Made by a program: the position numbers and the translations under genes. Shown here piece after piece: positions 51,190 to 54,319 of a DNA stretch of 54,319 bases. The stretch covers positions 1 to 54,319 of the forward strand of contig NZ_BDBA01000076.1 of assembly GCF_001612745.1 (NCBI RefSeq), given 5' to 3'. How positions within the stretch are numbered: the stretch's first letter is position 1; each line of letters starts with the position of its first letter. Source of the stretch: Nocardia amamiensis NBRC 102102 (lineage in GTDB: Bacteria > Actinomycetota > Actinomycetes > Mycobacteriales > Mycobacteriaceae). The notes beneath the pieces are model-generated. The model was not told the DNA's origin, did no database searches, and worked only from the letters and a program-made list of their open reading frames with translations.

Positions 51190-53070
51190 TCAGTGCAGCG
51201 GCACCCAGCCGTTGGCGTGGACCGAGTCCCCGTCGCCCAGTTCCCGATCCGTGGTACCGATACCCACCCGGCCTTGATTCTCGTTGAGGTCGCTGATCAG
51301 CTCGGACACCGGATGCGAGTCGCTGTAGTGGTAGCCCTGCGCGAGCGCGAAGCCCAGTTCGGTCAGCACCGCGGCCTGGTACTCGGTCTCGACCCCCTCG
51401 GCGATCACCTGGAGATCCAGTGCGCTGGACAGGGCGGCGATCACGCCGAGCAGCGGCGGCGCGGGCGAGTCCGAGCGGATCGCGGCGACGAAGGACTGGT
51501 CGACTTTGAGAATGTCACTCGGCAAAGTGGCCAGCCTGCTGAGCGAGGAGTACCCGGTGCCGAAATCGTCGATGGCGATGCGCACGCCCCGCTCGCGCAA
51601 GGTGTGCAGATTGGTGATCGCGGTCTGTGATTCGGCCGCCAGCTCGCTCTCGGTCACCTCGAGCACGAGCTGATCGGCGGGCCAGCCGGTACTGGCGAGA
51701 ATGCCGGCCACCCGGTCGGCATAACCGGCCTCGGCCAGCTCGAGTCCGCTGACGTTCACGTTCAGGGTCAAGTCGAGCTGGGCGAAGGTCTCCTGCAGCC
51801 GCGCGGCGTCCGCGCAGGCCCGGCGCAGCACCAGCTCGTCGAGGTCGGAGATGAGGTCGTATTCCTCGGCGACGCGGATCAGGCCCTCGGTCGTGACGTC
51901 CGGTTGCGCGCTGGACGACCAGCGCAGCAGCGCCTCCACACCGACCGCTTTGCCGCCACCCTCGGTCAGGCTGACGATCGGCTGGTAGTGCACGTCGAGC
52001 GCGCCGCGATCGATCGCCTCGCGCAGCTCCACCGCTAGCGGCAACTGGCGCGAGGACTCCAGCACCGTCCGGTTGCGCCCGGCCTGCTTGGCCCGGTACA
52101 GGCCGACGTCGGCGCGGCTGACCAGCAGCGAGCCCGATTCCCCCGGCTGCCAGGACGTCACACCCGCCGAACAGCCGGTGGTCACCGCCGCGCGCAGTCG
52201 TTCGGTGAGCAGGATCGCGGCCTGCTCGGTCGTGTTCGGCAGCAATAACGCGAACGCGTCCCCGCCGTAACGGGCCAGACGCTGATCGGGGGCGAGCAGT
52301 TTCGACCAGGTGTCGGCCACCCGCTGCAGGACGGCGTCGCCCGCGCGGTGCCCCAGATGGTCGTTGATCTTGCGGAAGCGGTCCAGATCGACCAGCACCA
52401 GAGCCAGGCCCTGCCCGGACCGGGTGGCCTGCTCGATCGCGGTGTTGAGCGCACGATCGAAGCCGCGACGGTTGAGCAGGCCGGTGAGCACATCGATGTC
52501 GGCCTCGGACGCCATCCTGGTCAGGATGCCGACGACGATGCCGACGCCGAAGGTCACACCGGCTGGAATCAAGCCCGACCACCACGGCAGCCCCGGAGTC
52601 ACCGGCCGGGCGGGCAGCACCCATAAGCACAGCGCCAACGCGAACGCGATGTGGGCCGCCGCCTGCGACCAGGCGAAGAACAGTGCGGCGTCGCATGCGA
52701 CGAACACGTAGAACGACGCCAGGCTGATCGCGCCGACCGTGTTCGGGAACGAGTGCACCGCGATGGTCACCAGCACCGTGGCGATCGCGACGTAGACGTG
52801 GTGAATCGAATGCGGCAGTCTCGGCCCCCACGCGAGCAGCGTCAGACCGAGCACCAGCGCTACCGCCGCCGCCCCGCCGACCAGAGGCCGATTACCCTCC
52901 TCACCAGGGGCGATCGCGGTGATGAGCAGGCCGAGAACGCCGCCCATGACGTAGAACGCCCCGGTGGTCCGAGCCATGACCATAGCTGTCGCCAGCGCAG
53001 ATGCGGCCCGCACCCGAGTCCGGGTATCGCCGCGAGACCCGATTCCTCGCACGAGGAATAGCCTAAACAT
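51190..53070 (-). CDS. Cyclic-di-GMP protein: membrane sensor with degenerate GGDEF and intact EAL
   Basis: A 626-residue signalling protein. The N-terminal six or seven helices (about 30-185) form a membrane sensor. The GGDEF domain (about 190-340) reads GGDAF at 269-273, so the catalytic Glu is lost and cyclase activity is unlikely; it may bind GTP. The EAL domain (about 350-600) has EALLR (379-383), NVNVS, EVTES, DDFGTG (501-506), KVD (522-524) and AEGVE (557-561), all intact, so it should degrade c-di-GMP. ATG at 53070 has GGCGGGA upstream; ATG at 53094 is less well placed. Confidence 0.88.
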   Translation of the reverse strand: MFRLFLVRGIGSRGDTRTRVRAASALATAMVMARTTGAFYVMGGVLGLLITAIAPGEEGNRPLVGGAAAVALVLGLTLLAWGPRLPHSIHHVYVAIATVLVTIAVHSFPNTVGAISLASFYVFVACDAALFFAWSQAAAHIAFALALCLWVLPARPVTPGLPWWSGLIPAGVTFGVGIVVGILTRMASEADIDVLTGLLNRRGFDRALNTAIEQATRSGQGLALVLVDLDRFRKINDHLGHRAGDAVLQRVADTWSKLLAPDQRLARYGGDAFALLLPNTTEQAAILLTERLRAAVTTGCSAGVTSWQPGESGSLLVSRADVGLYRAKQAGRNRTVLESSRQLPLAVELREAIDRGALDVHYQPIVSLTEGGGKAVGVEALLRWSSSAQPDVTTEGLIRVAEEYDLISDLDELVLRRACADAARLQETFAQLDLTLNVNVSGLELAEAGYADRVAGILASTGWPADQLVLEVTESELAAESQTAITNLHTLRERGVRIAIDDFGTGYSSLSRLATLPSDILKVDQSFVAAIRSDSPAPPLLGVIAALSSALDLQVIAEGVETEYQAAVLTELGFALAQGYHYSDSHPVSELISDLNENQGRVGIGTTDRELGDGDSVHANGWVPLH

Positions 53071-53152
53071 AAGGAATCCCGCCGGTTGCCACATCCTGGG
53101 AATCCGGCACGGCGAACCGGTAGCTATTCACCTGTCCGTCATTCGCTCGTCG

Positions 53153-54319
53153 TCAGTTCGGCGGCCGCAGGACCTCGGTGCCGACGAACGGCACCAGCGC
53201 CGACGGAACCCGGACCGACCCGTCGGCCTGCTGATGGTTCTCCAGTATCGCAACGATCCAGCGGGTGGTGGCCAGCGTGCCGTTCAAAGTGGCGGCGATC
53301 TGCGGCTTTCCGTTCTCGTCGCGATAGCGCACGGCGAGCCGGCGGGCCTGGTAGGTGGTGCAGTTCGAGGTCGAGGTGAGTTCCCGATAGGTCTGCTGGG
53401 TGGGCACCCACGCCTCGCAGTCGAACTTGCGCGCGGCCGAACTGCCCAGATCGCCCGCCGCGACGTCGATCACGCGGTAAGGCACCTCGATGGCCGCGAG
53501 CATCTCCTGCTCCCAGCCGAGCAGCCGCTGATGTTCGGCGTCGGCCTGGTCCGGCGTGGTGAAGACGAACATCTCCACCTTGTCGAACTGGTGCACCCGG
53601 ATGATGCCGCGGGTGTCCTTGCCGTAGCTGCCCGCCTCCCTGCGGAAACACGACGACCAGCCGACATACCGCTTCGGTCCGCCGCTCAGATCGAGAATCT
53701 CGTCGGAGTGGTAGCCCGCCAACGGCACCTCCGAGGTGCCGACGAGGTAGAGATCGTCGTCGGCGAGGTGGTAGACCTCCGCCGAGTGCTGCCCGAGGAA
53801 CCCGGTGCCCGCCATGATCTCCGGACGCACCAGCACCGGCGGGATCATCATGGTGAAGCCGTTGGCCACCGCCCGCTGCGCGGCCAATTGCAGCAGGCCC
53901 AATTGCAGCAGCGCACCGTAACCGGTGAGGAAGTAGAACCGGGCGCCCGATACCTTCGCGCCGCGCTCGGTGTCGATCAGGCCGAGCGACTCGCCCAGCT
54001 CCAGGTGGTCTTTCGGCTGGAAGTCGAATTCCCGTGGCGTGCCGATGGTCTGCAGCACGACGTAATCGTCCTCGCCGCCCGCGGGAGCGCCCTCCTGCAC
54101 CACGTTCGAGATGGCGCGGTGCGCGGCGTCCAGGTCGGCGTCGGCGGCGTTCTGTGCGGCCTCGGCCTCCTTGACCTTGACCGACATCTCGCCGGCCTGC
54201 GCGAGCAGCGCGGAACGCTCCTCTTTGCTCGCCTTTCCGATCAGCTTGCCCATCGCCTTGTGCTCGGCACGCAGGTTGTCCGCGGTGGCCACCGCGGCAC
54301 GCCGCGCCGCGTCCGCCTC
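53153..54319 (-). CDS. serS: Seryl-tRNA synthetase, 5' end cut by window edge
   Basis: A class II aminoacyl-tRNA synthetase that charges tRNA-Ser. 388 residues are present out of about 420; the first roughly 30 lie beyond the window. The N-terminal coiled-coil arm ([10 protein letters not shown] to about residue 75), TSEVPLAGY, motif 2 [25 protein letters not shown] and motif 3 [17 protein letters not shown] are evident, with the TSTSNC serine pocket. Single-copy housekeeping gene, as Rv3834c in M. tuberculosis. The GTG at 54292 is internal, not the start. Confidence 0.95.
   Translation of the reverse strand, partial: EADAARRAAVATADNLRAEHKAMGKLIGKASKEERSALLAQAGEMSVKVKEAEAAQNAADADLDAAHRAISNVVQEGAPAGGEDDYVVLQTIGTPREFDFQPKDHLELGESLGLIDTERGAKVSGARFYFLTGYGALLQLGLLQLAAQRAVANGFTMMIPPVLVRPEIMAGTGFLGQHSAEVYHLADDDLYLVGTSEVPLAGYHSDEILDLSGGPKRYVGWSSCFRREAGSYGKDTRGIIRVHQFDKVEMFVFTTPDQADAEHQRLLGWEQEMLAAIEVPYRVIDVAAGDLGSSAARKFDCEAWVPTQQTYRELTSTSNCTTYQARRLAVRYRDENGKPQIAATLNGTLATTRWIVAILENHQQADGSVRVPSALVPFVGTEVLRPPN

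Overview
The window is high-GC actinobacterial DNA from a mycolic-acid-bearing member of the Mycobacteriales, most likely Nocardia or a close relative. The evidence is four mycolyltransferase (antigen 85) genes in a row, the arabinogalactan genes glf, glfT2, the DPPR synthase gene and aftB, LGFP-repeat wall proteins, and gene order recalling M. tuberculosis Rv3804c-Rv3834c (fbpA, aftB, ubiA, PAP2, glfT2, glf, then amidase, HAD phosphatase, acyltransferases, Rv3818-like protein, serS). Gene names rest on motifs and recalled gene order; no database search was run.

Layout. 1-6707 (minus): start of a lipoprotein and four mycolyltransferases, one with an LGFP wall-anchoring tail. 6933-13603 (minus): a tightly coupled operon glf, glfT2, PAP2 phosphatase, ubiA, aftB that builds galactan and its arabinose donor and caps. 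13889-15588: a small accessory cassette (XRE regulator, two tiny plus-strand genes, an unusual three-arm operator). 15656-16765: TipA-like MerR regulator and a frameshifted EamA transporter remnant. 16766-20965: divergent SpoIID-like and LGFP amidase genes, both with low-complexity repeat tracts. 20988-21827: HAD phosphatase. 21981-29869: oligopeptide-type ABC importer with one double ATPase and two nearly duplicate binding lipoproteins. 29918-32700: DUF6463-like and DUF2867-like genes, a GntR regulator and a fatty acid hydroxylase. 32877-36225: copper operon with a CsoR/RicR-type box, a secreted His-rich protein and a CPx ATPase. 36479-38689: small secreted protein, NmrA-like reductase, AraC regulator. 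38658-42370: a second accessory cassette, visibly poorer in GC, with a HTH-sensor protein, two paralogous Nudix hydrolases and an orphan TPR regulator domain. 42396-46679: two PlsC acyltransferases, a lipoprotein and a metallo-beta-lactamase/Rieske protein. 46738-54319: BP74-like protein, MauE-redoxin, DMT and MFS transporters, GGDEF-EAL protein and truncated serS.

How the parts fit. The left third makes and decorates the mycolyl-arabinogalactan: Glf makes UDP-galactofuranose, GlfT2 polymerises it, the UbiA enzyme and PAP2 protein make the decaprenyl-phosphoryl arabinose precursor, AftB adds terminal arabinose, and the mycolyltransferases load mycolates. The amidase, SpoIID-like protein and acyltransferases are also envelope-related. 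Accessory genes are wedged between these conserved blocks at two places (13.9-16.8 kb and 38.7-42.4 kb).

The most interesting non-coding signals are two dispersed palindromic repeat families (near 170-274/4149-4243 and 32714-32773/49322-49378), the alternating ACCGGACTAG operator at 14947-14981, and a copper promoter that seems to keep the scar of a lost copZ. The best candidate for an undescribed system is the sensor-Nudix-TPR-Nudix cassette at 39681-42370.
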